A stretch of 43,907 nt of DNA. Origin: SLJN01 sp964505385. Lineage in GTDB: Bacteria; Bacteroidota; Rhodothermia; Balneolales; Natronogracilivirgulaceae. Shown here in pieces: positions 25,622-34,744 of the stretch. Numbering within the stretch: position 1 is the stretch's first letter; each line of letters starts with the position of its first letter. A program made the position numbers and the translations under genes. Location of the stretch: the NCBI GenBank assembly GCA_964505385.1, contig CAZDIA010000024.1, positions 1-43,907 of the forward strand, in the 5' to 3' direction. The notes beneath the pieces are model-generated. The model worked only from the letters and a program-made list of their open reading frames with translations, searched no databases and was not told where the DNA came from.

Positions 25622-26242
25622 TTAATTATCCATTTGATTCATCAAATCCGAAAAAGCAGTCCAGATTTGTTCATGTACTTCATTTTTTGGCGGTTTCGCG
25701 CTTATGGTCCTGAACCGTGACTCATTCTCCGCCAAATGATCAAATCCTTCGATCACTTTATGATAGAACTCTACCCCGGCCTTTTCCATTCGATCTTTAT
25801 TCTTTGATATGCGGGGTAACGCTTCATCAAATTTAAGACGTAAATAAATTGTGAGATCCGGCGTAATGCCGTGTGTCGCAATTCGGTTAATAATCTTTAA
25901 ATCATCAAAGCTCAGCGCCTCACGCGCAAAACCCTGGTAAGCTGTAGTTGAATCAAAATAGCGATCAAGCACTACTATGGTATCAGTCTCAAGCAAAGGC
26001 CTGACCTTCTCACTTATAATCTGAGCACGCGCCGAAGAAAACAACAGCGTCTCGGCAACCGGATCGATTTCCCCTTTATAATGCAACAAAATCTCCCTGA
26101 TTTTCTCAGATAGCTCCGTTCCTCCCGGCTCCCGGAAAACCCTGCAGAAATAGCCTTCTGATTTCAACCGCTTTTCCAAAAGAGAAATCTGCGTTGATTT
26201 TCCTGAACCATCAACTCCCTCAAAACTGATCAGTTTACCCAT
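25622..26242 (-). CDS. tmk: Thymidylate kinase (dTMP kinase)
   Basis: A 206-residue enzyme that phosphorylates dTMP to dTDP. The P-loop is FEGVDGSGKST near the N-terminus; FREPGGTELSEKIR, VLDRYFDSTTAYQGF (the DRY motif) and the LID region near DRMEKAGVEF follow. The frame is open to an ATG at 26257, but the ATG at 26242 gives the normal start MGKLISFEGVDG, has AGGAG four bases upstream, and overlaps the lysA stop by eight bases. I therefore use 26242. Coupling with lysA is clear; the grouping joins a nucleotide gene with two cell-wall/lysine genes. Confidence 0.95.
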   Translation of the reverse strand: MGKLISFEGVDGSGKSTQISLLEKRLKSEGYFCRVFREPGGTELSEKIREILLHYKGEIDPVAETLLFSSARAQIISEKVRPLLETDTIVVLDRYFDSTTAYQGFAREALSFDDLKIINRIATHGITPDLTIYLRLKFDEALPRISKNKDRMEKAGVEFYHKVIEGFDHLAENESRFRTISAKPPKNEVHEQIWTAFSDLMNQMDN

Positions 26243-27500
26243 GCCGCTCCTGTTCATTCGTAACTCCGGTGTAATTACACTCTTGCAGATGCCTTCTGAC
26301 TACCTCCTCCGGGGTAACTCTTTTACGGATTTCATTAAATTTACCGTTTTGAATCCGTAAAATCTCTGCCGGATATGCGCGCCGGTTGTAGTGGGATGCC
26401 ATCGTCATACCGTATGCTCCTGCATCATAAATGGCAAGAATATCCCCGATCCGTGTTTCGGGCATTTTACGATTGTTTCCAAGCACATCACCGCTTTCGC
26501 AGATATTTCCGGCAATATCATATGTCTTGTTTTCTGGTTCATCAGGCCGGCTAATATTTTGGATGTAATGATAGGCATCGTAAAGCGCAGGACGTAGCAG
26601 ATGATGCATCCCCGTATCAGTTCCAAGAAATGTTCGCGCGCCCTGGTCCTTGATCGAGTTCACACTGGTCAGCAGTACTCCAGCCGGCCCCGTAATCCAA
26701 CGGCCGGGCTCAAAATAAAACCGAAAATCTTTATCCCTGCCACTTAGAAAGGATTCAAGCAATGGCCTGGTGATGCGTTCAAACTCTTTGAGATCAAACT
26801 CCTCTTCGTCCGGGTAGTAGGCTACCGGTAAACCGCCGCCAAAATTCAAGTAACTTAGTGATCCATAATTATCCGCAAGATCCAGCATCATGCTAATGGC
26901 ATCATACATGTTGGATGGATCTTTAATCCCGCTTCCGATATGAACATGCAAACCTTCAATCCGGATTTTTCTGTCTTGTGCCAAACCGAAGCAATCATCA
27001 ATTAACTCCTTGGTGATGCCAAACTTGCTCTCTGCATTCCCGGTAACAACTTTATTGTGATGGCCGTCTCCAATCCCAGGATTTACTCTCAGACAACATG
27101 ATTGCGCACCTGGATGGCGGCTAAATGCTTCCAGCCTGCTATATGATCCGATATTCAGGGTTACACCGCTTTCTATAGCTTGATCCATTTCAGCATCGGT
27201 CATGTTGTTTTCGGTATAGAAAATCTCTCCGGGAGTGGCAACGAATTCAAGTCCCAGCAAAACCTCCTCATAACTAACTGTATCCAGGCCGAACCCGTTA
27301 CGATTAATGATTTCAAGTATGTGGGGGTTGTCGTTTGCCTTCATGGCATAAAGCCATTCTACAGGAAGATCCGAAAACAGATTGGTTAGCTGTTCACAAC
27401 GATTAGTGAGAAATTCTTCATCATACACATAAAGAGGAGTGCCGTACCGCGAGACAGCATCTTTAAGTTTTACATCTGATAAGGGAAATTGAACCGGCAT
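26235..27500 (-). CDS. lysA: Diaminopimelate decarboxylase
   Basis: A 421-residue PLP enzyme (fold type III, alanine-racemase-like barrel) for the last step of lysine synthesis, meso-DAP to lysine. K54 in LYAMKANDN binds PLP. Other family blocks are GFGLDTVSYEE, LRVNPGIGDGHHNKVVTG, KFGI, HVHIGSGI, LNFGGGLPV and ICESGDVLG, the last with the catalytic Cys. The C-terminal beta domain contains GAYGMTMASHYNRRAYPAEI. It is the first gene of the minus-strand unit with tmk and dat. Its promoter should lie in the 27501-27793 gap with the inverted-repeat element. Confidence 0.95.
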   Translation of the reverse strand: MPVQFPLSDVKLKDAVSRYGTPLYVYDEEFLTNRCEQLTNLFSDLPVEWLYAMKANDNPHILEIINRNGFGLDTVSYEEVLLGLEFVATPGEIFYTENNMTDAEMDQAIESGVTLNIGSYSRLEAFSRHPGAQSCCLRVNPGIGDGHHNKVVTGNAESKFGITKELIDDCFGLAQDRKIRIEGLHVHIGSGIKDPSNMYDAISMMLDLADNYGSLSYLNFGGGLPVAYYPDEEEFDLKEFERITRPLLESFLSGRDKDFRFYFEPGRWITGPAGVLLTSVNSIKDQGARTFLGTDTGMHHLLRPALYDAYHYIQNISRPDEPENKTYDIAGNICESGDVLGNNRKMPETRIGDILAIYDAGAYGMTMASHYNRRAYPAEILRIQNGKFNEIRKRVTPEEVVRRHLQECNYTGVTNEQERHG

Positions 27501-27530
27501 AATTCAGGAAATAGTGATATTAGATTATTA

Positions 27531-27624
27531 AAGGGACAACGTATAGCCCGCCATTTAATAATTTAGCTGATAACAGGCGTGAATATAATAAAACATTTAT
27601 CAGGAGCTAAATTCGTTGTCCCTT
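27531..27624. repeat. Long imperfect inverted-repeat element
   Basis: The ends AAGGGACAACG (27531-27541) and CGTTGTCCCTT (27614-27624) are perfect 11-bp inverted copies. Just inside, AATTTAGCTGATAA (27560-27573) pairs with the segment 27597-27613 apart from a 3-base bulge. The continuous right half pairs with two left segments separated by 18 bases. It lies between divergent lysA and the acylase operon. It may be a small MITE-like element with terminal inverted repeats, or a structured leader or cruciform. No flanking target duplication is obvious. Confidence 0.6.
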
Positions 27625-27793
27625 CGATTTCTTTATGAGATTACATTTTCTGATTCACAATTGCTATCTATGGAATTTCACAGAATATTTGATTTTAATC
27701 TATTTCAGGAAAGCGTAAATTTCGAAATTACTTATCCAATTCTAACAAGTTAATTGAAGGCCGGATCAAATTCTGCAGGCTGACTGAATAGAC

Positions 27794-30196
27794 ATGCGCA
27801 TTTTTAGTTACTCACTTATTCTGATCGCTATCGTTGTTATCGGAATAATTCTTTTAGGTACTTATTGGACCTACTATCGCTCTGCACCCGATTACGATGC
27901 ATCGATCCAAAGTGAGTTTCTGCATGATGAAGTCACCATTCACCGTGATGGGCACGGAGTTCCGTTTATCGACGCCTCCTCGGAACCGGACGCTTTCTTT
28001 GCTATGGGATATACTCATGCTCAGGATCGTTTATGGCAGCTTACGGTTCAGCAATTAATAATTCAGGGGCGGTTTTCTGAGTTCTTTGGTGAAAATGCAA
28101 TGGACATTGACATTTTCGCCCGTTTTCTCAACCTCGGGCAACTGGGTGAAGAATTAATCCGGCAATTGCCCCAGGATGAACTTGAACTGCTGGAAGCCTA
28201 TACTGAGGGGATCAATCGCTATATTGATTTGGGGACGAAATACTACCCGCTGGAATTTTCGATTACTCATGTTGAGCCGATCCGTTGGGAGCCTCATCAC
28301 GTACTTGCCATGTTTCGTTTGAAGGCATGGAATAAAAGTACGGCGGAAGCTAATCTCATTTCCTCGCTGATTGGCGAACATATACCCGAAGACCAATGGA
28401 TGGAGCTGTTTCCCGATGCTCTGAATGCTCCCCGGCAAATTATCACTCACTTGGATAAACAACCGCTATTGAGCTTTGTGGAAACTTCCCGTAAAGTTCA
28501 GAGAACTTTAGGTTGGGAACCCACCCCATCCGGCAGTAACGCGTGGGTCATACCGCCGGAACAGACCGAATCCGGATATCCAATCCTTGCCGCTGATCCC
28601 CACGGCTCACTATCTATCCCTTCTCCGTGGTATGAGATGGTTGTGCGCATCGATGGTGATCCGGTCAGTGGTATGACGATTCCCGGAATCCCCACTTTCT
28701 TTATCGGGCGTAATGACAATACAAGCTGGGCTATCACCAATGCAATGGTGGCAGACGCTGAGTTTGTCTCCTACCCGGAATGGGAAATGCCCCTGGAAAG
28801 GTTCTCTTTTCCACTGACTCAGGATACGTCAGAATTGAATTCAAGGAGGGAAATCATTGAATTGCAAGACGGCAGCGAAAGGATGATCACTCTGCACCAA
28901 TCCGAAAGCGGACCGATTATAAACAGAGTGTTTGATGAGACAACTATTGATAATCCCGTTGCCATGAACTGGCAGGGTTTCCGTTCTGATCAGGAGTTTT
29001 CCGGATGGCGCCAATTATCTAAATCACGGTCAGCCGAAGAGATGGAATCAGCCGCAAACGGGCTTCCGGGCTCTCCTGTTCATTTGCTTTATGCAGATCA
29101 ACATGGCAACACCGGCCACCTGGTAACCGGTAATGTTCCGCAATTTGAGCAACAGCCCGGTTTCCGTTCGCATGATGATAGTAGTGATGATGATCTGCCG
29201 GTATACGATGAAGCACTTCCAATTGATGGTGAAAATCCCGGTAATTTCCTGATCAATGCCAACAATTTGTTTACCATTGACGACGGATTTCAGCCGGGTC
29301 ATTTTTTCGAACCCGACTCACGGGCGCATCGGATTTCCTATTTGCTGAATGAAAACGCCGGTGATCATACTAGCGACCAAAGTAAGGAAATTCAGCTGGA
29401 TCTAACCTCGCACTATGCGGCGGAAATTTTGTCGGATATTCTTCCCATTCTGGAAGAATATGAGACCGAGCAGGAAATCGAACAGGCATTACAGTACCTC
29501 CAAAACTGGAATTACGAATACGAGCCGAATGCTACGGCTGCCACCGTTTTTGAATATTTTTTAATTGAGTTCGGCAAACGATTATTCAGCAGAGTGCTTG
29601 ATGATCAACTTCTTCATGCTTATCTGGACTTTGACTTTTTTACCTATAAGTCTATAAAGCATATACTTACAAACGGATCAATATTACTTGATCCCACACT
29701 TGAAGATGAAACCGCTCCGGCTGAACCTGACATAGTTGAGAGCATGAGATCAGCTATTGACAGCCTCAACAACGACATCAGCCCCCGGTCTTTTGAGTGG
29801 AGTTGGGAAAATGTACATAATTTTGCATTTACCCCCTTTATACGTTCCTCTATAGATAGTAAATTTGAGTACGGTGCGCCGTATGCACTTGTAGAACAAA
29901 ACTTGTTGGTTCGCGGCCCATATTCCCTTGGAGGACACAGTACTACGATCAATCAGGGAAAATATAACTGGAATCAACCGTTCACGATGACTCACGGCTC
30001 ATCAGCAAGGTTTATCACAAATATGCAACAAAATACGTACAATTCGGTGCTCTCTACCGGGCAATCAGGCAACCCATTCTCTTCATATTATGATGATCAA
30101 ATATCATTATGGCGTATGGGAGCATATAGAATTGTTCACCCCGATGCTCAAGGCGGGGAAATAACTACTCACACATTGAAACTATTACCGGAATGA
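27794..30196 (+). CDS. Penicillin-acylase-family N-terminal-nucleophile hydrolase
   Basis: An 800-residue Ntn-hydrolase precursor with one N-terminal membrane anchor (about 5-25), so the mature enzyme faces the periplasm. The motif SGSNAWVI places the autocatalytic cut at G247/S248, making S248 the new N-terminal nucleophile of the large chain. HRDGHGVPFI and GYTHAQDRLWQL at the start and GGHSTTINQG near the end are family blocks. Members cleave amide bonds of penicillins, acyl-homoserine lactones or other N-acyl compounds; the natural substrate here is unknown. It overlaps the next gene by ATGA (30193-30196). Given the kinase and GH3 gene downstream, an amide in cell-wall turnover is one possibility. 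Confidence 0.92.
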   Translation: MRIFSYSLILIAIVVIGIILLGTYWTYYRSAPDYDASIQSEFLHDEVTIHRDGHGVPFIDASSEPDAFFAMGYTHAQDRLWQLTVQQLIIQGRFSEFFGENAMDIDIFARFLNLGQLGEELIRQLPQDELELLEAYTEGINRYIDLGTKYYPLEFSITHVEPIRWEPHHVLAMFRLKAWNKSTAEANLISSLIGEHIPEDQWMELFPDALNAPRQIITHLDKQPLLSFVETSRKVQRTLGWEPTPSGSNAWVIPPEQTESGYPILAADPHGSLSIPSPWYEMVVRIDGDPVSGMTIPGIPTFFIGRNDNTSWAITNAMVADAEFVSYPEWEMPLERFSFPLTQDTSELNSRREIIELQDGSERMITLHQSESGPIINRVFDETTIDNPVAMNWQGFRSDQEFSGWRQLSKSRSAEEMESAANGLPGSPVHLLYADQHGNTGHLVTGNVPQFEQQPGFRSHDDSSDDDLPVYDEALPIDGENPGNFLINANNLFTIDDGFQPGHFFEPDSRAHRISYLLNENAGDHTSDQSKEIQLDLTSHYAAEILSDILPILEEYETEQEIEQALQYLQNWNYEYEPNATAATVFEYFLIEFGKRLFSRVLDDQLLHAYLDFDFFTYKSIKHILTNGSILLDPTLEDETAPAEPDIVESMRSAIDSLNNDISPRSFEWSWENVHNFAFTPFIRSSIDSKFEYGAPYALVEQNLLVRGPYSLGGHSTTINQGKYNWNQPFTMTHGSSARFITNMQQNTYNSVLSTGQSGNPFSSYYDDQISLWRMGAYRIVHPDAQGGEITTHTLKLLPE

Positions 30197-31101
30197 AAAA
30201 AAGATATTGGTTAGGTATCGACGCCGGCGGAAGCCGGTCATCCATTATTGCTATTGATGAAGAAGGCAACCTGGTACATAAAGTTGTTGGTCCTTCTATT
30301 CACGCGGGTCGCTTAAAAACAAGCGAAACGGTCCGGCGTGTAGCCAAATTGGTACAGGAATTACTATCTGAGCTGGATGAAGTTAAGCCCATCGGCCTCG
30401 GAGTAGGCCTGGCAGGTGCCGGGCGAAGTGCTATTCGCCAAAAAGTAGCTGCAGAAGTCGGCAGGCAGCTTCCCTCAATCCCTCTAACGGTAGCCTCCGA
30501 TGCGGAAACAAGTTATTACGCTTCATTCAGGGACGAATCAGGAATCTTGGTGATATCCGGTACCGGCAGTATCGCTATGGGTAAAGATCAGGAAGGATGG
30601 AAACGAACAGGCGGCTACGGATATAAAATCGGAGACCCCGGAAGCGGATATCAGCTGGGACAGAAAATGTTATTTTATATATCCGAATATTATTCCAAAA
30701 ACAATTCCTTCCCGGATGTTGTAAGCGACGAATATGAAATAAATGACCTGGAACATCTGCTTGAAAAACTATATGTAGATGATGAAAGCCCGGCAAAATT
30801 TGCACCTATGTTGATTGACGGAGTTAAAAATAACGATGCTGAATGCACCCGTATCCTTGATGAGGAGTTGAATCTTTTAGCGATTCAGGTGCAAACTCTT
30901 ACCCAAAAAATGGACGATTTTTCCGGGCAAATTGCATTGGGTGGCGGACTTAATTCTGATGATTTTTACCTGGAGAAGCTCAAAAAGCATATTCAATCCG
31001 TTATTCCGGATATCTCATGGGCCGACTGGGTTGAGGAACCGGCATACGGTTCATGTTATTTAGCTCAGAAAGAGCTCGTTCAAACAGAACAATTCCGCTG
31101 A
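30193..31101 (+). CDS. BadF/BadG-type ATPase, probable N-acetylglucosamine or related sugar kinase
   Basis: A 302-residue member of the ASKHA fold. ATP/sugar motifs are LGIDAGGSRSS at 7-17, VASDAETSYYASF, LVISGTGSIAMG, GYGYKIGDPGSGYQLG and ALGGGL. The GDPGSG block is typical of the N-acetylglucosamine kinase group within BadF/BadG/BcrA/BcrD. The gene is coupled to the acylase by a 4-base overlap and is 14 bases before a NagZ-like GH3 enzyme that releases N-acetylhexosamine. A kinase for GlcNAc (or another amino sugar) in cell-wall recycling is therefore likely, but the precise sugar is inferred from context. Confidence 0.88.
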   Translation: MKKRYWLGIDAGGSRSSIIAIDEEGNLVHKVVGPSIHAGRLKTSETVRRVAKLVQELLSELDEVKPIGLGVGLAGAGRSAIRQKVAAEVGRQLPSIPLTVASDAETSYYASFRDESGILVISGTGSIAMGKDQEGWKRTGGYGYKIGDPGSGYQLGQKMLFYISEYYSKNNSFPDVVSDEYEINDLEHLLEKLYVDDESPAKFAPMLIDGVKNNDAECTRILDEELNLLAIQVQTLTQKMDDFSGQIALGGGLNSDDFYLEKLKKHIQSVIPDISWADWVEEPAYGSCYLAQKELVQTEQFR

Positions 31102-31115
31102 TAATATCTCCATAA

Positions 31116-34049
31116 ATGACTTCTTACAGGCAAACCATCTGTTCACCAATAATCATTTGGTTGATTATTGCCGTTGGCAGCTTTGTTGCCTGTACATCGG
31201 ATGTGGTCGAAACCCAAACCGAACAGGAGGCCATAACCGGAGCCTACACTCATTCTTCCGACACTTATGATTCGGATTTGGTTGAGCACACCCTCTCCGA
31301 AATGACGCTTCGTGAGAAGATCGGGCAATTATTTTTTGTGTCTGCTCGAGGTAATTTCATCAATAAAAACTCCGAAAGCTATCAGGAGCTCATCAGCCGG
31401 ATAACCCGGCACCATGCCGGTGGGGTGATGTTTTTCGGTGGGAACACATATAATCAGGCTCATCTGACCAACCGGCTGCAATCTGAGTCGGAGCTCCCTT
31501 TATTGATCAGCCAGGATATGGAATTCGGAGCAGCAATGCGTGTTCGCGACGCCACCTATTTCACTCCTGCGATGGGTATTGCTGCAACCGGCAACCCAGA
31601 GTTTGCCTATAAAAAAGGTAAAATTACCGCTAAAGAAGCCCGGGCGCTCGGAGTTCATCAGATTTACGCGCCCGTTGCGGATGTAAACAACAATCCCGGG
31701 AACCCTGTTATAAATGTAAGATCATTTTCAGAAGATCCGCACATGGTTGCCGAATATGCGAATGCTTTTTTTCGCGGTGTAAAATCACAGGGATTGCTGG
31801 CTACAGCAAAACATTTTCCGGGCCACGGTGATACGAATATCGATTCCCACGTGTCCTTGCCCACCATTCCTCACAACTATGCACGCCTCGATTCTTTGGA
31901 GCTCATCCCTTTCAGAAGCCTGATTGATGAGGGTATTCCAAGTGTAATGACGGCCCATATCTCCTTTCCGGCTGTGAGTGGTCAACCCGGACTTCCCGGC
32001 ACTCTTGATGGTAATGTGATTAACACCATCCTCCGGGATTCGCTTAACTTTAACGGATTAGTTGTATCCGATGCACTGGAAATGGAAGGCATAGCGGCAA
32101 ATTATTCCCCCGGCAGAGCAGCCGTTGGCGCTATTAAAGCCGGTGTAGATGTATTGTTAATCCCCCCGGATCTGCTCAGCGCCATTGATGAAATAGAACG
32201 CAGTGTCCATCGCGGCGAACTCGACGAAAAAAACATAGATGAGTCAGTAAGGTGCATTCTGACCTGGAAAGAAAGGCTTGGTTTATTTGATGAAAATCAA
32301 ATCGATATTGATGCATTGGCAAATAAAATCCGAAAGCCGGAATATGAGCAGCTTTCCGGGCAGATCGCACGTGAATCGCTTACATTATTAAGAAACAATG
32401 GCGATATTCTTCCAATCAGGCCCAATCAACATCCAAGAGTTCAGGTCATAGCGCTTGCTGATGATCGCTCAGGGGCTACCGGTAACTCTTTTGCAAGAGC
32501 TGTACGTGCGCATCACCCTGATGTTGGATTTCGCATATTTGATCGCCGCACCCATGCTGGTGAGGTGGAACAGATGATTCAGGAAGCTAATCGGGCAGAT
32601 TTGGTGATACTGGCCTCATATATTCGCGTAAGAACATCACAAAGCATACAGCTCAGCAGAAACCAGCAGAATTTTCTCAACAGGCTTCAAAATCTTAATA
32701 CGCCATCTGCATTGGTATCTTTTGGCAACCCCTATGTTTTTGAGGATTACTCCGAAGCGGATGTGCACCTCGCAGCCTGGTCAACCTCTTCCTCACAGAT
32801 ACAGGCCGCCGCTGATGCACTTTTCGGAGGCAGCCGTATAGCTGGCAAGCTACCGATATCGATACCAGGACTATATGATATCGGCGACGGAATTGAGCTT
32901 GAAAAGAGTACACTCCGCAGAGACGCGCCTGAGATAGCCGGATTCAACTCAGAAAAACTTCGCACTATTGAAGATACTGTCAGAGCTGCCATTCAGGATT
33001 CGGTGTTCCCCGGCGCAAGTGTAGCAGTTAACCGAAACGGGATTACAGCTTATCACGAAAGTTTCGGGTACCATGACTATGAAAAAATGCGGCCGGTACG
33101 GTCAACAGATATGTACGACCTTGCTTCGGTCACCAAAATTGCCGCAACCACACTTGCAACCATGAAACTGGCTGATGAAGGCAAGCTGTCGGTTGATGAT
33201 AAAGTTGCTCAATATCAGCCCGCTTTCCGAAATGAAAGCAAGGAAAATATTACGATACGGCAATTATTAACTCATACCTCCGGCTTACCCGCTTTCCGGG
33301 TATATGTGGATGAAATCACCCAACCGGATCAGCTTTTGGAAGCCATTCTCAACGAGGAGCTTGAGAACAAACCCGGTGAAGAATATGTTTACAGCGACCT
33401 GGGGTTTATCGTCCTTGCTGACGTTATCGAAAAAATTACCGGCACCTCGTTAAGCAGCTATCTGACATCCAATTTTTATTACCCGCTCGGTATGCAGTGG
33501 ACGATGTTTAATCCGCTGCAAAGATCTCAAAGCTACAGAAACCGCATTCCGCCTACCGAAATTGACACAACGTATCGCAATGCAACTGTTCACGGCCAGG
33601 TACACGACGAACGAGCTCATTATCTTGGGGGCGTAGCCGGACACGCCGGACTTTTTTCAACCGCTGATAACCTCAGTATCTACAGCCAATTACTCCTGAA
33701 CGGCGGAAGCTACGGGGACCGCGAATATATCAGCCCTGAAACGATTCAGAAGTTTATTGAATTACAGGATACTCCCGGCAACAGAGCTTTGGGGTTTGAT
33801 TTGCGAAGCCCTGAAGGTTTTACAACAGCCGGCAAGTTTACATCGGATCGTACGTTTGGTCACCTCGGCTTTACCGGAACGAGCTTGTGGATCGATCCTG
33901 AAAACAATCTTTCGGTAATTCTGTTAACTAACCGGACCTATCCTGACCGTTCTTATGGATCCGGGATCAATCGTGTACGTGCCGGTATTGCCGACATTGT
34001 AATGAACAGCTTGGAGTTTAATAATGAAATGGAAATCGCTGACAGATAG
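31116..34049 (+). CDS. GH3 beta-N-acetylhexosaminidase fused to a beta-lactamase-type serine hydrolase, lipoprotein
   Basis: A 977-residue two-enzyme lipoprotein (lipobox FVAC). The first part is NagZ-like GH3: K232-H-F-P-G-H-G-D with catalytic H245 in DSH, and nucleophile D319 in VVSDALEME. A GH3 C-terminal domain follows. From about residue 620 comes a class C beta-lactamase/DD-peptidase-like domain with S671-V-T-K674, Y759-S-D761 and H916-L-G-F-T-G921. The fusion occurs in Bacteroidota. It probably trims peptidoglycan in the periplasm, cutting GlcNAc-MurNAc links and acting on a peptide or ester bond. The third motif position is Asp rather than Asn. Its end overlaps the next gene by 26 bases. 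Confidence 0.93.
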   Translation: MTSYRQTICSPIIIWLIIAVGSFVACTSDVVETQTEQEAITGAYTHSSDTYDSDLVEHTLSEMTLREKIGQLFFVSARGNFINKNSESYQELISRITRHHAGGVMFFGGNTYNQAHLTNRLQSESELPLLISQDMEFGAAMRVRDATYFTPAMGIAATGNPEFAYKKGKITAKEARALGVHQIYAPVADVNNNPGNPVINVRSFSEDPHMVAEYANAFFRGVKSQGLLATAKHFPGHGDTNIDSHVSLPTIPHNYARLDSLELIPFRSLIDEGIPSVMTAHISFPAVSGQPGLPGTLDGNVINTILRDSLNFNGLVVSDALEMEGIAANYSPGRAAVGAIKAGVDVLLIPPDLLSAIDEIERSVHRGELDEKNIDESVRCILTWKERLGLFDENQIDIDALANKIRKPEYEQLSGQIARESLTLLRNNGDILPIRPNQHPRVQVIALADDRSGATGNSFARAVRAHHPDVGFRIFDRRTHAGEVEQMIQEANRADLVILASYIRVRTSQSIQLSRNQQNFLNRLQNLNTPSALVSFGNPYVFEDYSEADVHLAAWSTSSSQIQAAADALFGGSRIAGKLPISIPGLYDIGDGIELEKSTLRRDAPEIAGFNSEKLRTIEDTVRAAIQDSVFPGASVAVNRNGITAYHESFGYHDYEKMRPVRSTDMYDLASVTKIAATTLATMKLADEGKLSVDDKVAQYQPAFRNESKENITIRQLLTHTSGLPAFRVYVDEITQPDQLLEAILNEELENKPGEEYVYSDLGFIVLADVIEKITGTSLSSYLTSNFYYPLGMQWTMFNPLQRSQSYRNRIPPTEIDTTYRNATVHGQVHDERAHYLGGVAGHAGLFSTADNLSIYSQLLLNGGSYGDREYISPETIQKFIELQDTPGNRALGFDLRSPEGFTTAGKFTSDRTFGHLGFTGTSLWIDPENNLSVILLTNRTYPDRSYGSGINRVRAGIADIVMNSLEFNNEMEIADR

Positions 34050-34737
34050 CGCCTATACCCCGTATTCAGGCAAACGCAATGTTGCCGCTCTGCTCGGTAA
34101 AAGTGGTAAATTGTATCCGGGAGTAAGAGTTGAAAATGTGTCTTATCCTCTTACAATTACTGCCGATCAAAGTGCACTGTTCCAGTGTCTGAGCCGGAAA
34201 GACACTCCCGCAGAACTAAACCTGCCTGAAGACTTCGAACTGCCGGAATTTCGAAAAAAGCTTTGGGAACAGGAATTTAATCTAAAAATCAATGTACAAA
34301 AAGAAATTCAGCATACTGATTTGTATGATCCGTATATAGAAATTAGTAACACTGAGTTGAATGCTTTATCTGATCTGCTTGATTATGCCGTAACTCCCAA
34401 CTCCGATTTTCAGGTGGCCTGCCTGATAAAAACTACAGATGGGAAATATATACCGGGGGTTAATATTGAAATTTCGGACTGGCAAACCGGATTATGCGCA
34501 GAACGGGTTGCAATTTCTACAGCATTGGCATTCGGAGTTTCAGATTTTGAATACCTGCACGTTTACGCCCCAAAAAGTGATTTCGTAAGCCCTTGTGGCG
34601 CATGTCGTCAGGTTATAATTGAACATATGCCTGAAAAACTTGTTTATCTGACTCATGCCGATCAAACAACCTGTTCTTTTTATATGTCACACTTACTGCC
34701 GTTTTCTTTTTCATCCAGGCAACTGAACAAAGATTGA
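34024..34737 (+). CDS. cdd: Cytidine deaminase with a degenerate N-terminal deaminase domain
   Basis: This 237-residue protein holds two cytidine-deaminase modules. The C-terminal one is intact: N147 and E149 (GVNIEI) for the ribose, C158-A-E160 (zinc ligand and catalytic Glu), and P190-C191-G-A-C194. The N-terminal one keeps AYTPYSGKRNVAALL and VENVSYPLTI, but the catalytic block reads T46-A-D48 and no PCxxC follows, so it has lost zinc binding. E. coli Cdd is also a tandem with one dead half, but there the dead half is C-terminal; here it is reversed. It should deaminate cytidine/deoxycytidine. Start ATG 34024 has GGAG seven bases upstream and overlaps the GH3 gene by 26 bases. Confidence 0.9.
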   Translation: MKWKSLTDSAYTPYSGKRNVAALLGKSGKLYPGVRVENVSYPLTITADQSALFQCLSRKDTPAELNLPEDFELPEFRKKLWEQEFNLKINVQKEIQHTDLYDPYIEISNTELNALSDLLDYAVTPNSDFQVACLIKTTDGKYIPGVNIEISDWQTGLCAERVAISTALAFGVSDFEYLHVYAPKSDFVSPCGACRQVIIEHMPEKLVYLTHADQTTCSFYMSHLLPFSFSSRQLNKD

Positions 34738-34744
34738 CTTTTTT

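Noticed and set aside
27501..27793. Lysine riboswitch upstream of lysA
   Set aside because: The known lysine riboswitch is longer with several conserved helices; the foldback here is a simple inverted repeat and no such core was recognised.
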